A program made the position numbers and the translations under genes. The notes under the pieces were generated by a model, which saw nothing but the letters and a program-made list of their open reading frames with translations, was not told the DNA's origin and ran no database searches. Positions 1-14,699 of a stretch of 64,000 nt of DNA are shown here, in pieces (the first letter of the stretch is position 1; every line of letters begins with the position of its first letter). The DNA comes from Heracleum sosnowskyi. Lineage: Eukaryota > Streptophyta > Magnoliopsida > Apiales > Apiaceae. The stretch spans positions 1-64,000 of the forward strand of contig JAUIZM010000143.1 of the NCBI GenBank assembly GCA_030848705.1, read 5' to 3'.

Positions 1-3000
1 TTCACCTGGCATTTTCACGCGCTCAAAAAACGAGGTTCCGGACATTTTTCTTCCGATTTTTTTTGTCACGTGCTAAAATGGAGGTACAAATGGACGTACG
101 GACCAAAAAACGCGAAATTTCATTTCCGGAAATGGGGTTTTTCGACCCCCGAAAATGGGAAAAACCAACTTTTGGCCCAAAACTGGTTTCACTGGCATTT
201 TCACAGCGCTCAAAAAACGAGGTTCCGGAAATTTTTCTTCCGATTTTTTTTGTCACGTGCTAAAATGGAGGTACAAAATGGACGTACGGACCAAAAAACG
301 CGAAGTTTCATTTCCGGAAATAGGTTTTTCGACCCCCAAAAATGGGAAAAAACCAACTTTTTGGCCCAAAACTAGTTTCACTGGCATTTTCACGCGCTCA
401 AAAAAACGAGGTTCCGGACATTTTTCTTCCGATTTTTTTTGTCACGTGCTAAAATGGAGGTACAAAATGGACGTACGGACCAAAAACGCGAAATTTCATT
501 TCCGGAAATGGTTTTTTCGATCCCCGAAAATGGGAAAAAACCCACTTTTTGGCCCAAAACTGGCTTCACTCGCATTTTCACGCGCTCAAAAAACGAGGTT
601 CCGGACATTTTTCTTCCGATTTTTTTTGTCACGTGCTAAAATGGAGGTACAAAATGGACGTACGGACCAAAAAACGCGAAATTTCATTTCCGGAAATGGG
701 TTTTTTCGACCCCCGAAAATGGGAAAAAACCCACTTTTTGGCCCAAAACTGGTTTCACTGGCAATTTCACGCGCTCAAAAAACGAGGTTCCGGACATTTT
801 TCTTCCGATTTTTTTTGTCACGTGCTAAAATGGAGGTACAAAATGGACGTACGGACCAAAAAACGCGAAATTTCATTTCCGGAAATGGGTTTTTTCGACC
901 CCCGAAAATGGGAAAAAACCCACTTTTTGGCCCAAAACTGGTTTCACTGGCATTTTCACGCGCTCAAAAAACGAGGTTCCGGACATTTTTCTTCCAATTT
1001 TTTTTGTCACGTGCTAAAATGGAGGTACAAAATGGACGTACTGACCAAAAAACGCGAAATTTCATTTCCGGAAATGGGTTTTTTCGACCCCCGAAAATGG
1101 GAAAAACCCCACTTTTTTGCCCAAAACTGGTTTCACTAGCATTTTCAACGCGCTCAAAAAATGAGGTCCGAACATTTTTCTTCCGATTTTTTTTGTCACG
1201 TGCTAAAATGGAGGTACAAAATGGACGTACGGACCAAAAAACGCGAAATTTCATTCCCGGAAATGGGTTTTTTCGACCCCCGAAAATGGAAAAAACCCAC
1301 TTTTTGGCCCAAAACTGGTTTCACTGGCATTTTCACGCGCTCAAAAAACGAGGTTCCGGACATTTTTCTTCCGATTTTTTTTGTCACGTGCTAAAATGGA
1401 GGTATAAAATGGACGTACGGACCAAAAAACGCGAAATTTCATTTCCGGAAATGGGTTTTTTCGACCCCCGAAAATGGGAAAAAACCCACTTTTTGGCCCA
1501 AAACTGGTTTCACTGGCATTTTCACGCGCTCAAAAAACGAGGTTCCGACATTTTTCTTCCGATTTTTTTTGTCACGTGCTAAAATGGAGGTACAAAATGG
1601 ACGTACGGACCAAAAAACGCGAAATTTCATTTCCGGAAATGGGTTTTTTCGACCCCCGAAAATGGGAAAAAACCCACTTTTTGGCCCAAAACTGGTCTCA
1701 CTGGCATTTCACGCGCTCAATAAACGAGGTTCCGGACATTTTTCTTCCAATTTTTTTGTCACGTGCTAAAATAGAGGTACAAAATGGACGAACGGGGCAA
1801 AAAAACGCGAAATTTCATTTCCGGAAATGGGTTTTTTCGACCCCGAAAATGGGAAAAAACCCACTTTTTGGCCCAAAACTGGTTTCACTGGCATTTTCAC
1901 GCCCTCAAAAAACGAGGTTCCGGACATTTTTCTTCCGATTTTTTTTGTCACGTGCTAAATAGAGGAACAAAATGGACGAACGGAGCAAAAAAGGCGAAAT
2001 TTCATTTCGGAAATGGGTTTTTTCGACCCCCGAAAATGGGAAAAAACCCACTTTTTGGCCCAAAACTGGTTTCACTGGCATTTTCACGCCCTCAAAAAAC
2101 GAGGTTCCGGACATTTTTCTTCCGATTTTTTTTGTCACGTGCTAAAATAGAGGTACAAAATGGATGAACGGACCAAAAAACGCGAAATTTCATTTCCGGA
2201 AATGGGTTTTTTTCGACCCCCGAAAATGGGAAAAAACCCACTTTTTGGCCCAAAACTGGTTTCACTGGCATTTTCACGCGCTCAAAAAACGAGGTTCCGG
2301 ACATTTTTCTTCCAATTTTTTTGTCAACGTGCTAAAATGGAGGTACAAAATGGACGTACGGACCAAAAAACGCGAAATTTCATTTCCGGAAATGGGTTTT
2401 TTCGACCCCCGAAAATTGGAAAAAACCCACTTTTTTGCCCAAAACTGTTTTCACTAGGATTTTCACGCGCTCAAAAAATGAGGTTCTGGACATTTTTCTT
2501 CCGATTTTTTTGTCACGTGCTAAAATGGAGGTACAAAATGGACGTACGGACCAAAAAACGCGAAATTTCATTTCCGGAAATGGGTTTTTTCGACCCCCGA
2601 AAATGGGAAAAAACCCACTTTTTGGCCCAAACTGGTTTCACTGGCATTTTCACGCGCTCAAAAAACGAGGTTCCGGACATTTTTCTTCCGATTTTTTTTG
2701 TCACGTGCTAAAATGGAGGTACAAAATGGACGTACGGACCAAAAAACGCGAAATTTCATTTCCGGAAATGGGTTTTTTTCGACCCCCGAAAATGGGAAAA
2801 AACCCACTTTTTGGCCCAAAACTGGTCTCACTGGCATTTCACGCGCTCAAAAAACGAGGTTCCGAACATTTTCTTCCGAGTTTTTTTGTCACGTGCTAAA
2901 ATGGAGGTACAAAATGGACGTACGGACCAAAAAACGCGAAATTTCATTTCCGGAAATGGGTTTTTTCGACCCCCGAAAATGGGAAAAAACCCACTTTTTG

Positions 3001-3749
3001 GCCCAAAACTGGTTTCACTGGCATTTTCACGCGCTCAAAAAACGAGGTTCCGGACATTTTTCTTCCAATTTTTTTTGTCACGTGCTAAAATGGAGGTACA
3101 AAATGGACGTACGGACCAAAAAACGCGAAATTTCATTTCCGGAAATGGGTTTTTTCGACCCCCGAAAATGGGAAAAAACCCACTTTTTTGCCCAAAAACT
3201 GTTTTCACTAGCATTTTCACGCGCTCAAAAATGAGGTTCTGGACATTTTTCTTCCGATTTTTTTGTCACGTGCTAAAATGGAGGTACAAAATGGACGTAC
3301 GGACCAAAAAACGCGAAATTTCATTTCCGGAAATGGGTTTTTTCGACCCCCGAAAATGGGAAAAAACCCACTTTTTGGCCCAAAACTGGTTTCACTGGCA
3401 TTTTCACGCGCTCAAAAAACGAGGTTCCGGACATTTTTCTTCCGATTTTTTTTGTCACGTGCTAAAATGGAGGTACAAAATGGACGTACGGACCAAAAAA
3501 CGCGAAATTTCATTTCCGGAAATGGGTTTTTTCGACCCCGAAAATGGGAAAAAACCCACTTTTTGGCCCAAAACTGGTTTCACTGGCATTTTCACGCGCT
3601 CAAAAAACGAGGTTCCGGACATTTTTCTTCCGATTTGTTTTGTCACGTGCTAAAATGGAGGTACAAAATGGACGTACGGACCAAAAAACGCGAAGTTTCA
3701 TTTCCGGAAATAGGTTTTTCGACCCTCGAAAATGGGAAAAAACCCACTT

Positions 3750-5450
3750 TTTGGCCCAAAACTAGTTTCACTGGCATTTTCACGCGCTCAAAAAACGAGG
3801 TTCCGGACATTTTTCTTCCGATTTTTTTTGTCACGTGCTAAAATGGAGTACAAATTGGACGTACGGACCAAAAAACGCGAAATTTCATTTCCGGAAATGG
3901 GTTTTTTCGACCCCCGAAAATGGGAAAAACCAACTTTTTGGCCCAAAACTGGTTTCACTGGCATTTTCACGCGCTCAAAAAACGAGGTTCCGGAAATTTT
4001 TCTTCCGATTTTTTTTGTCACGTGCTAAAATGGAGGTACAAAATGGACGTATGGACCAAAAAACGCGAAGTTTCATTTCCGGAAATAGGTTTTTTCGACC
4101 CCCGAAAATGGGAAAAAACCCACTTTTTGGCCCAAAACTAGTTTCACTGGCATTTTCACGCGCTCAAAAAACGAGGTTCCGGACATTTTTCTTCCGATTT
4201 TTTTGTCACGTGCTAAAATGGAGGTACAAAATGGACGTACGGACCAAAAAACGCGAAATTTCATTTCCGGAAATGGGTTTTTTCGATCCCCGAAAATGGG
4301 AAAAAACCCACTTTTTGGCCCAAAACTGGCTTCACTCGCAATTTCACGCGCTCAAAAAACGAGGTTCCGGACATTTTTCTTCCGATTTTTTTTGTCACGT
4401 GCTAAAATGGAGGTACAAAATGGACGTACGGACCAAAAAACGCGAAATTTCATTTCCGGAAATGGGTTTTTTCGACCCCCGAAAATGGGAAAAAACCCAC
4501 TTTTTGGCCCAAAACTGGTTTCACTGGCATTTTCACGCGCTCAAAAAACGAGGTTCCGGACATTTTTCTTCCGATTTTTTTGTCACGTGCTAAAATGGAG
4601 GTACAAAATGGACGTACGGACCAAAAAACGTGAATTTCATTTCCGGAAATGGGTTTTTTCGACCCCCGAAAATGGGAAAAACCCACTTTTTGGCCCAAAA
4701 CTGGTTTCACTGGCATTTTCACGCGCTCAAAAATGAGGTTCCGGACATTTTTCTTCCAATTTTTTTTGTCACGTGCTAAAATGAGGTACAAAATGGACGT
4801 ACTGACCAAAAAACGCGAAATTTCATTTCCGGAAATGGGTTTTTTCGACCCCCGAAAATGGGAAAAACCCCACTTTTTTGCCCAAAACTGTTTTCACTAG
4901 CATTTTCACGCGCTCAAAAAATGAGGTTCCGAACATTTTTCTTCCGATTTTTTTTGTCACGTGCTAAAATGGAGGTACAAAATGGACGTACGGACCAAAA
5001 AACGCGAAATTTCATTTCCGGAAATGGGTTTTTTCGACCCCCGAAAATGGGAAAAAACCCACTTTTTGGCCCAAAACTGGTTTCACTGGCATTTTCACGC
5101 GCTCAAAAAACGAGGTTCCGGACATTTTTCTTCCGATTTTTTTTGTCACGTGCTAAAATGGAGGTATAAAATGGACGTACGGACCAAAAAACGCGAAATT
5201 TCATTTCCGGAAATGGGTTTTTTCGACCCCCGAAAATGGGAAAAAACCCACTTTTTGGCCCAAAACTGGTTTCACTGGCATTTTCACGCGCTCAAAAAAC
5301 GAGGTTCCGGACATTTTTCTTCCGATTTTTTTTGTCACGTGCTAAAATGGAGGTACAAAATGGACGTACGGACCAAAAAACGCGAAATTTCATTTCCGGA
5401 AATGGGTTTTTTCGACCCCCGAAAATGGGAAAAAACCCACTTTTTGGCCC
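3750..5450. repeat. Early copy of the 10-mer HOR block
   Basis: This run of about nine monomers carries, in order, the rare markers ACAAATTGGACG (about 3850), ATAGGTTTTTTCG (about 4087), CGATCCCCG (about 4284), GGCTTCACTCGCAATTTC (about 4328), GTACTGACC (about 4799) and GGTATAAAATGG (about 5164). The same markers recur in the same order at 7.4-8.75 kb and 9.3-10.65 kb. It is therefore a dispersed copy of the 10-monomer block, with more single-base differences than the later copies. Confidence 0.75.
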
Positions 5451-7299
5451 AAAACTGGTCTCACTGGCATTTCACGCGCTCAAAAAACGAGGTTCCGGAC
5501 ATTTTTCTTCCGATTTTTTTTGTCACGTGCTAAAATGGAGGTACAAAATGGACGTACGGACCAAAAAAACGCGAAATTTCATTTCCGGAAATGGGTTTTT
5601 TCGACCCCCGAAAATGGGAAAAAACCCACTTTTTGGCCCAAAACTGGTTTCACTGGCATTTTCACGCGCTCAAAAAACGAGGTTCCGGACATTTTTCTTC
5701 CAATTTTTTTTGTCACGTGCTAAAATGGAGGTACAAAATGGACGTACGGACCAAAAAACGCGAAATTTCATTTCCCGGAAATGGGTTTTTTCGACCCCCG
5801 AAAATGGGAAAAAACCCACTTTTTTGCCCAAAACTGTTTTCACTAGCATTTTCACGCGCTCAAAAAATGAGGTTCTGGACATTTTTCTTCCGATTTTTTT
5901 GTCACGTGCTAAAATGGAGGTACAAAATGGACGTACGGACCAAAAAACGCGAAATTTCATTTCCGGAAATGGGTTTTTTCGACCCCCGAAAATGGGAAAA
6001 AACCCACTTTTTGGCCCAAAACTGGTTTCACTGGCATTTTCACGCGCTCAAAAAACGAGGTTCCGGACATTTTTCTTCCGATTTTTTTTGTCACGTGCTA
6101 AAATGGAGGTACAAAATGGACGTACGGACCAAAAAACGCGAAATTTCATTTCCGGAAATGGGTTTTTTCGACCCCCGAAAATGGGAAAAAACCCACTTTT
6201 TGGCCCAAAACTGGTCTCACTGGCATTTCACGCGCTCAAAAAACGAGGTTCCGGACATTTTTCTTCCGATTTTTTTTGTCACGTGCTAAAATGGAGGTAC
6301 AAAATGGACGTACGGACCAAAAAACGCGAAATTTCATTTCCGGAAATGGGTTTTTTCGACCCCCGAAAATGGGAAAAAACCCACTTTTTGGCCCAAAACT
6401 GGTTTCACTGGCATTTTCACGCGCTCAAAAAACGAGGTTCCGGACATTTTTCTTCCAATTTTTTTGTCACGTGCTAAAATGGAGGTACAAAATGGACGTA
6501 CGGACCAAAAAACGCGAAATTTCATTTCCGGAAATGGGTTTTTTCGACCCCCGAAAATGGGAAAAAACCCACTTTTTTGCCCAAAACTGTTTTCACTAGC
6601 ATTTTCACGCGCTCAAAAAATGAGGTTCTGGACATTTTTCTTCCGATTTTTTTGTCACGTGCTAAAATGGAGGTACAAAATGGACGTACGGACCAAAAAA
6701 CGCGAAATTTCATTTCCGGAAATGGGTTTTTTCGACCCCCGAAAATGGGAAAAAACCCACTTTTTGGCCCAAAACTGGTTTCACTGGCATTTTCACGCGC
6801 TCAAAAAACGAGGTTCCGGACATTTTTCTTCCGATTTTTTTTGTCACGTGCTAAAATGGAGGTACAAAATGGACGTACGGACCAAAAAACGCGAAATTTC
6901 ATTTCCGGAAATGGTTTTTTCGACCCCCGAAAATGGGAAAAACCCACTTTTTGGCCCAAAACTGGTTTCACTGGCATTTTCACGCGCTCAAAAAACGAGG
7001 TTCCGGACATTTTTCTTCCGATTTGTTTTGTCACGTGCTAAAATGGAGGTACAAAATGGACGTACGGACCAAAAAACGTGAAATTTCATTTCCGAAAATG
7101 GGTTTTTTCGACCCCCGAAAATGGGAAAAACCAACTTTTTGGCCCAAAACTGGTTTCACTGGCATTTTCACGCGCTCAAAAAACGAGGTTCCGGACATTT
7201 TTCTTCCGATTTTTTTTGTCACGTGCTAAAATGGAGGTACAAAATGGACGTACGGACCAAAAACGCGAAGTTTCATTTCCGGAAATAGGTTTTTTCGAC

Positions 7300-10200
7300 C
7301 CTCGAAAATGGGAAAAAACCCACTTTTTGGCCCAAAACTAGTTTCACTGGCATTTTCACGCGCTCAAAAAACGAGGTTCCGGACATTTTTCTTCCGATTT
7401 TTTTTGTCACGTGCTAAAATGGAGGTACAAATTGGACGTACGGACCAAAAAACGCGAAATTTCATTTCCGGAAATGGGTTTTTTCGACCCCCGAAAATGG
7501 GAAAAACCAACTTTTTGGCCCAAAACTGGTTTCACTGGCATTTTCACGCGCTCAAAAAACGAGGTTCCGGAAATTTTTCTTCCGATTTTTTTTGTCACGT
7601 GCTAAAATGGAGGTACAAAATGGACGTACGGACCAAAAAAACGCGAAGTTTCATTTCCGGAAATAGGTTTTTTCGACCCCCGAAAATGGGAAAAAACCCA
7701 CTTTTTGGCCCAAAACTAGTTTCACTGGCATTTTCACGCGCTCAAAAAACGAGGTTCCGGACATTTTTCTTCCGATTTTTTTTGTCACGTGCTAAAATGG
7801 AGGTACAAAATGGACGTACGGACCAAAAAACGCGAAATTTCATTTCCGGAAATGGGTTTTTTCGATCCCCGAAAATGGGAAAAAACCCACTTTTTGGCCC
7901 AAAACTGGCTTCACTCGCAATTTCACGCGCTCAAAAAACGAGGTTCCGGACATTTTTCTTCCGATTTTTTTTGTCACGTGCTAAAATGGAGGTACAAAAT
8001 GGACGTACGGACCAAAAAACGCGAAATTTCATTTCCGGAAATGGGTTTTTTCGACCCCCGAAAATGGGAAAAAACCCACTTTTTGGCCCAAAACTAGTTT
8101 CACTGACATTTTCACGCGCTCAAAAAACGAGGTTCCGGACATTTTTCTTCCGATTTTTTTTGTCACGTGCTAAAATGGAGGTACAAAATGGACGTACGGA
8201 CCAAAAAACGCGAAATTTCATTTCCGGAAATGGGTTTTTTCGACCCCCGAAAATGGGAAAAAACCCACTTTTTGGCCCAAAACTGGTTTCACTGGCATTT
8301 TCACGCGCTCAAAAAACGAGGTTCCGGACATTTTTATTCCAATTTTTTTTGTCACGTGCTAAAATGGAGGTACAAAATGGACGTACTGACCAAAAAACGC
8401 GAAATTTCATTTCCGGAAATGGGTTTTTTCGACCCCCGAAAATGGGAAAAACCCCACTTTTTTGCCCAAAACTGTTTTCACTAGCATTTTCACGCGCTCA
8501 AAAAATGAGGTTCCGAACATTTTTCTTCCGATTTTTTTTGTCACGTGCTAAAATGGAGGTACAAAATGGACGTACGGACCAAAAAACGCGAAATTTCATT
8601 TCCGGAAATGGGTTTTTTCGATCCCCGAAAATGGGAAAAAACCCACTTTTTGGCCCAAAACTGGTTTCACTGGCATTTTCACGCGCTCAAAAAACGAGGT
8701 TCCGGACATTTTTCTTCCGATTTTTTTTGTCACGTGCTAAAATGGAGGTATAAAATGGACGTACGGACCAAAAAACGCGAAATTTCATTTCCGGAAATGG
8801 GTTTTTTCGACCCCCGAAAATGGGAAAAAACCCACTTTTTGGCCCAAAACTGGTTTCACTGGCATTTTCACGCGCTCAAAAAACGAGGTTCCGGACATTT
8901 TTCTTCCAATTTTTTTTGTAACGTGCTAAAATAGAGGTACAAAATGGACGTACGGAGCAAAAAACGCGAAATTTCATTTCCGGAAATGGGTTTTTTCGAC
9001 CCCCGAAAATGGGAAAAAACCCACTTTTTGGCCCAAAACTGGTTTCACTGGCATTTTCACGCGCTCAAAAAACGAGGTTCCGGACATTTTTCTTCCGATT
9101 TTTTTTGTCACGTGCTAAAATGGAGGTACAAAATGGACGTACGGACCAAAAAACGCAAAATTTCATTTCCGGAAATGGGTTTTTTCGACCCCCGAAAATG
9201 GGAAAAAACCCACTTTTTGGCCCAAAACTAGTTTCACTGGCATTTTCACGCGCTCAAAAAACGAGGTTCCGGACATTTTTCTTCCGATTTTTTTTGTCAC
9301 GTGCTAAAATGGAGGTACAAATTGGACGTACGGACCAAAAAACGCGAAATTTCATTTCCGGAAATGGGTTTTTTCGACCCCCGAAAATGGGAAAAACCAA
9401 CTTTTTGGCCCAAAACTGGTTTCACTGGCATTTTCACGCGCTCAAAAAACGAGGTTCCGGAAATTTTTCTTCCGATTTTTTTTGTCACGTGCTAAAATGG
9501 AGGTACAAAATGGACGTACGGACCAAAAAACGCGAAGTTTCATTTCCGGAAATAGGTTTTTTCGACCCCCGAAAATGGGAAAAAACCCACTTTTTGGCCC
9601 AAAACTAGTTTCACTGGCATTTTCACGCGCTCAAAAAACGAGGTTCCGGACATTTTTCTTCCGATTTTTTTTGTCACGTGCTAAAATGGAGGTACAAAAT
9701 GGACGTACGGACCAAAAAACGCGAAATTTCATTTCCGGAAATGGGTTTTTTCGATCCCCGAAAATGGGAAAAAACCCACTTTTTGGCCCAAAACTGGCTT
9801 CACTCGCAATTTCACGCGCTCAAAAAACGAGGTTCCGGACATTTTTCTTCCGATTTTTTTTGTCACGTGCTAAAATGGAGGTACAAAATGGACGTACGGA
9901 CCAAAAAACGCGAAATTTCATTTCCGGAAATGGGTTTTTTCGACCCCCGAAAATGGGAAAAAACCCACTTTTTGGCCCAAAACTAGTTTCACTGACATTT
10001 TCACGCGCTCAAAAAACGAGGTTCCGGACATTTTTCTTCCGATTTTTTTTGTCACGTGCTAAAATGGAGGTACAAAATGGACGTACGGACCAAAAAACGC
10101 GAAATTTCATTTCCGGAAATGGGTTTTTTCGACCCCCGAAAATGGGAAAAAACCCACTTTTTGGCCCAAAACTGGTTTCACTGGCATTTTCACGCGCTCA

Positions 10201-10790
10201 AAAAACGAGGTTCCGGACATTTTTCTTCCAATTTTTTTTGTCACGTGCTAAAATGGAGGTACAAAATGGACGTACTGACCAAAAAACGCGAAATTTCATT
10301 TCCGGAAATGGGTTTTTTCGACCCCCGAAAATGGGAAAAACCCCACTTTTTTGCCCAAAACTGTTTTCACTAGCATTTTCACGCGCTCAAAAAATGAGGT
10401 TCCGAACATTTTTCTTCCGATTTTTTTTGTCACGTGCTAAAATGGAGGTACAAAATGGACGTACGGACCAAAAAACGCGAAATTTCATTTCCGGAAATGG
10501 GTTTTTTCGATCCCCGAAAATGGGAAAAAACCCACTTTTTGGCCCAAAACTGGTTTCACTGGCATTTTCACGCGCTCAAAAAACGAGGTTCCGGACATTT
10601 TTCTTCCGATTTTTTTTGTCACGTGCTAAAATGGAGGTATAAAATGGACGTACGGACCAAAAAACGCGAAATTTCATTTCCGGAAATGGGTTTTTTCGAC
10701 CCCCGAAAATGGGAAAAAACCCACTTTTTGGCCCAAAACTGGTTTCACTGGCATTTTCACGCGCTCAAAAAACGAGGTTCCGGACATTTT
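7300..10790. repeat. 10-monomer higher-order repeat, period about 1,890 bp
   Basis: Two adjacent copies are offset by 1,889-1,890 bp. Diagnostic variants align pairwise: ACAAATTGGACG at about 7430 and 9320, CGATCCCCG at about 7864 and 9753, ACTAGTTTCACTGAC at about 8094 and 9983, GTACTGACC at about 8385 and 10275, and GGTATAAAATGG at about 8747 and 10636. The match breaks near 8.9/10.8 kb, where one copy has GTAACGTGCTAAAATAGAGG and the other has the standard sequence. A truncated third copy starts near 12.3 kb (12343, 12773). Confidence 0.85.
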
Positions 10791-13700
10791 TCTTCCGATT
10801 TTTTTTGTCACGTGCTAAAATGGAGGTACAAAATGGACGTACGGACCAAAAAACGCGAAATTTCATTTCCGGAAATGGGTTTTTTCGACCCCCGAAAATG
10901 GGAAAAAACCCACTTTTTGGCCCAAAACTGGTCTCACTGGCATTTCACGCGCTCAAAAAACGAGGTTCCGGACATTTTTCTTCCGATTTTTTTTGTCACG
11001 TGCTAAAATGGAGGTACAAAATGGACGTACGGACCAAAAAACGCGAAATTTCATTTCCGGAAATGGGTTTTTTCGACCCCCGAAAATGGGAAAAAACCCA
11101 CTTTTTGGCCCAAAACTGGTTTCACTGGCATTTTCACGCGCTCAAAAAACGAGGTTCCGGACATTTTTCTTCCAATTTTTTTTGTCACGTGCTAAAATGG
11201 AGGTACAAAATGGACGTACGGACCAAAAAACGCGAAATTTCATTTCCGGAAATGGGTTTTTTCGACCCCCGAAAATGGGAAAAAACCCACTTTTTTGCCC
11301 AAAACTGTTTTCACTAGCATTTTCACGCGCTCAAAAAATGAGGTTCTGGACATTTTTCTTCCGATTTTTTTGTCACGTGCTAAAATGGAGGTACAAAATG
11401 GACGTACGGACCAAAAAACGCGAAATTTCATTTCCGGAAATGGGTTTTTTCGACCCCCGAAAATGGGAAAAAACCCACTTTTTGGCCCAAAACTGGTTTC
11501 ACTGGCATTTTCACGCGCTCAAAAAACGAGGTTCCGGACATTTTTCTTCCGATTTTTTTTGTCACGTGCTAAAATGGAGGTACAAAATGGACGTACGGAC
11601 CAAAAAACGCGAAATTTCATTTCCGGAAATGGGTTTTTTCGACCCCCGAAAATGGGAAAAAACCCACTTTTTGGCCCAAAACTGGTTTCACTGGCATTTT
11701 CACGCGCTCAAAAAACGAGGTTCCGGACATTTTTCTTCCGATTTTTTTTGTCACGTGCTAAAATGGAGGTACAAAATGGACGTACGGACCAAAAAACGCG
11801 AAATTTCATTTCCGGAAATGGGTTTTTTCGACCCCCGAAAATGGGAAAAAACCCACTTTTTGGCCCAAAACTGGTTTCACTGGCATTTTCACGCGCTCAA
11901 AAAACGAGGTTCCGGACATTTTTCTTCCGATTTGTTTTGTCACGTGCTAAAATGGAGGTACAAAATGGACGTACGGACCAAAAAACGTGAAATTTCATTT
12001 CCGAAAATGGGTTTTTTCGACCCCCGAAAATGGGAAAAACCAACTTTTTGGCCCAAAACTGGTTTCACTGGCATTTTCACGCGCTCAAAAAACGAGGTTC
12101 CGGACATTTTTCTTCCGATTTTTTTTGTCACGTGCTAAAATGGAGGTACAAAATGGACGTACGGACCAAAAAACGCGAAGTTTCATTTCCGGAAATAGGT
12201 TTTTTCGACCCCCGAAAATGGGAAAAAACCCACTTTTTGGCCCAAAACTAGTTTCACTGGCATTTTCACGCGCTCAAAAAACGAGGTTCCGGACATTTTT
12301 CTTCCGATTTTTTTTGTCACGTGCTAAAATGGAGGTACAAATTGGACGTACGGACCAAAAAACGCGAAATTTCATTTCCGAAAATGGGTTTTTTCGACCC
12401 CCGAAAATGGGAAAAACCAACTTTTTGGCCCAAAACTGGTTTCACTGGCATTTTCACGCGCTCAAAAAACGAGGTTCCGGAAATTTTTCTTCCGATTTTT
12501 TTTGTCACGTGCTAAAATGGAGGTACAAAATGGACGTACGGACCAAAAAACGCGAAGTTTCATTTCCGGAAATAGGTTTTTTCGACCCCCGAAAATGGGA
12601 AAAAACCCACTTTTGGCCCAAAACTAGTTTCACTGGCATTTTCACGCGCTCAAAAAACGAGGTTCCGGACATTTTTCTTCCGATTTTTTTTGTCACGTGC
12701 TAAAATGGAGGTACAAAATGGACGTACGGACCAAAAAACGCGAAATTTCATTTCCGGAAATGGGTTTTTTCGATCCCCGAAAATGGGAAAAAACCCACTT
12801 TTTGGCCCAAAACTGGCTTCACTCGCAATTTCACGCGCTCAAAAAACGAGGTTCCGGACATTTTTCTTCCGATTTTTTTTGTCACGTGCTAAAATGCAGG
12901 TACAAAATGGACGTACGGACCAAAAAACGCGAAATTTCATTTCCGGAAATGGGTTTTTTCGACCCCCGAAAATGGGAAAAAACCCACTTTTTGGCCCAAA
13001 ACTGGTTTCACTGGCATTTTCACGCGCTCAAAAAACGAGGTTCAGGACATTTTTCTTCCGATTTTTTTTGTCACGTGCTAAAATGGAGGTACAAAATGGA
13101 CGTACGGACCAAAAAACGCGAAGTTTCATTTCCGGAAATAGGTTTTTTCGACCCCCGAAAATGGGAAAAAACCCACTTTTTGGCCCAAAACTGGTCTCAC
13201 TGGCATTTTCACGCGCTCAAAAAATGAGGTTCCAGACATTTTTCTTCCGATTTTTTTTGTCACGTGCTAAAATGGAGGTACAAAATGGGCGTACGGACGA
13301 AAAAACGCGAAATTTCATTTCCGGAAATGGGTTTTTTCGACCCCCGAAAATGGGAAAAAACCCACTTTTTGGCCCAAAACTGGTTTCACTGGCATTTTCA
13401 CGCGCTCAAAAAACGAGGTTCCGGACATTTTTCTTCCAATTTTTTTTGTAACGTGCTAAAATAGAGGTACAAAATGGACGTACGGAGCAAAAAACGCGAA
13501 ATTTCATTTCCGGAAATGGGTTTTTTCGACCCCCGAAAATGGGAAAAAACCCACTTTTTGGCCCAAAACTGGTTTCACTGGCATTTTCACGCGCTCAAAA
13601 AACGAGGTTCCGGACATTTTTCTTCCGATTTTTTTTGTCACGTGCTAAAATGGAGGTACAAAATGGACGTACGGACCAAAAAACGCAAAATTTCATTTCC

Positions 13701-14699
13701 GGAAATGGGTTTTTTCGACCCCCGAAAATGGGAAAAAACCCACTTTTTGGCCCAAAACTGGTTTCACTGGCATTTTCACGCGCTCAAAAAACGAGGTTCC
13801 GGACATTTTTCTTCCAATTTTTTTTGTCACGTGCTAAAATGGAGGTACAAAATGGACGTACGGACCAAAAAACGCGAAATTTCATTTCCGGAAATGGGTT
13901 TTTTCGACCCCCGAAAATGGGAAAAACCCCACTTTTTTGCCCAAAACTGTTTTCACTAGCATTTTCACGCGCTCAAAAAATGAGGTTCCGAACATTTTTC
14001 TTCCGATTTTTTTTGTCACGTGCTAAAATGGAGGTACAAAATGGATGTACGGACCAAAAAACGCGAAATTTCATTTCCGAAAATGGGTTTTTTCGACCCC
14101 CGAAAATGGGAAAAAACCCACTTTTTGGCCCAAAACTGGTTTCACTGGCATTTTCACGCGCTCAAAAAACGAGGTTCCGGACATTTTTCTTCCGATTTTT
14201 TTTGTCACGTGCTAAAATGGAGGTACAAAATGGACGTACGGATCAAAAAACGCGAAATTTCATTTCCGGAAATGGGTTTTTTCGACCCCCGAAAATGGGA
14301 AAAAACCCACCTTTTGGCCCAAAACTGGTTTCACTGGCATTTTCACGCGCTCAAAAAACGAGGTTCCGGACATTTTTCTTCCGATTTTTTTTGTCACGTG
14401 CTAAAATGGAGGTACAAAATGGACGTATGGACCAAAAAACGCGAAATTTCATTTCCGGAAATGGGTTTTTTCGACCCCCGAAAATGGGAAAAAACCCACT
14501 TTTTGGCCCAAAACTGGTCTCACTGGCATTTTCACGCGCTCAAAAAACGAGGTTCCGGACATTTTTCTTCCGATTTTTTTTGTCACGTGCTAAAATGGAG
14601 GTACAAAATGGACGTACGGACCAAAAAACGCGAAATTTCATTTCCGGAAATGGGTTTTTTCGACCCCCGAAAATGGGAAAAAACCCACTTTTTGGCCCA

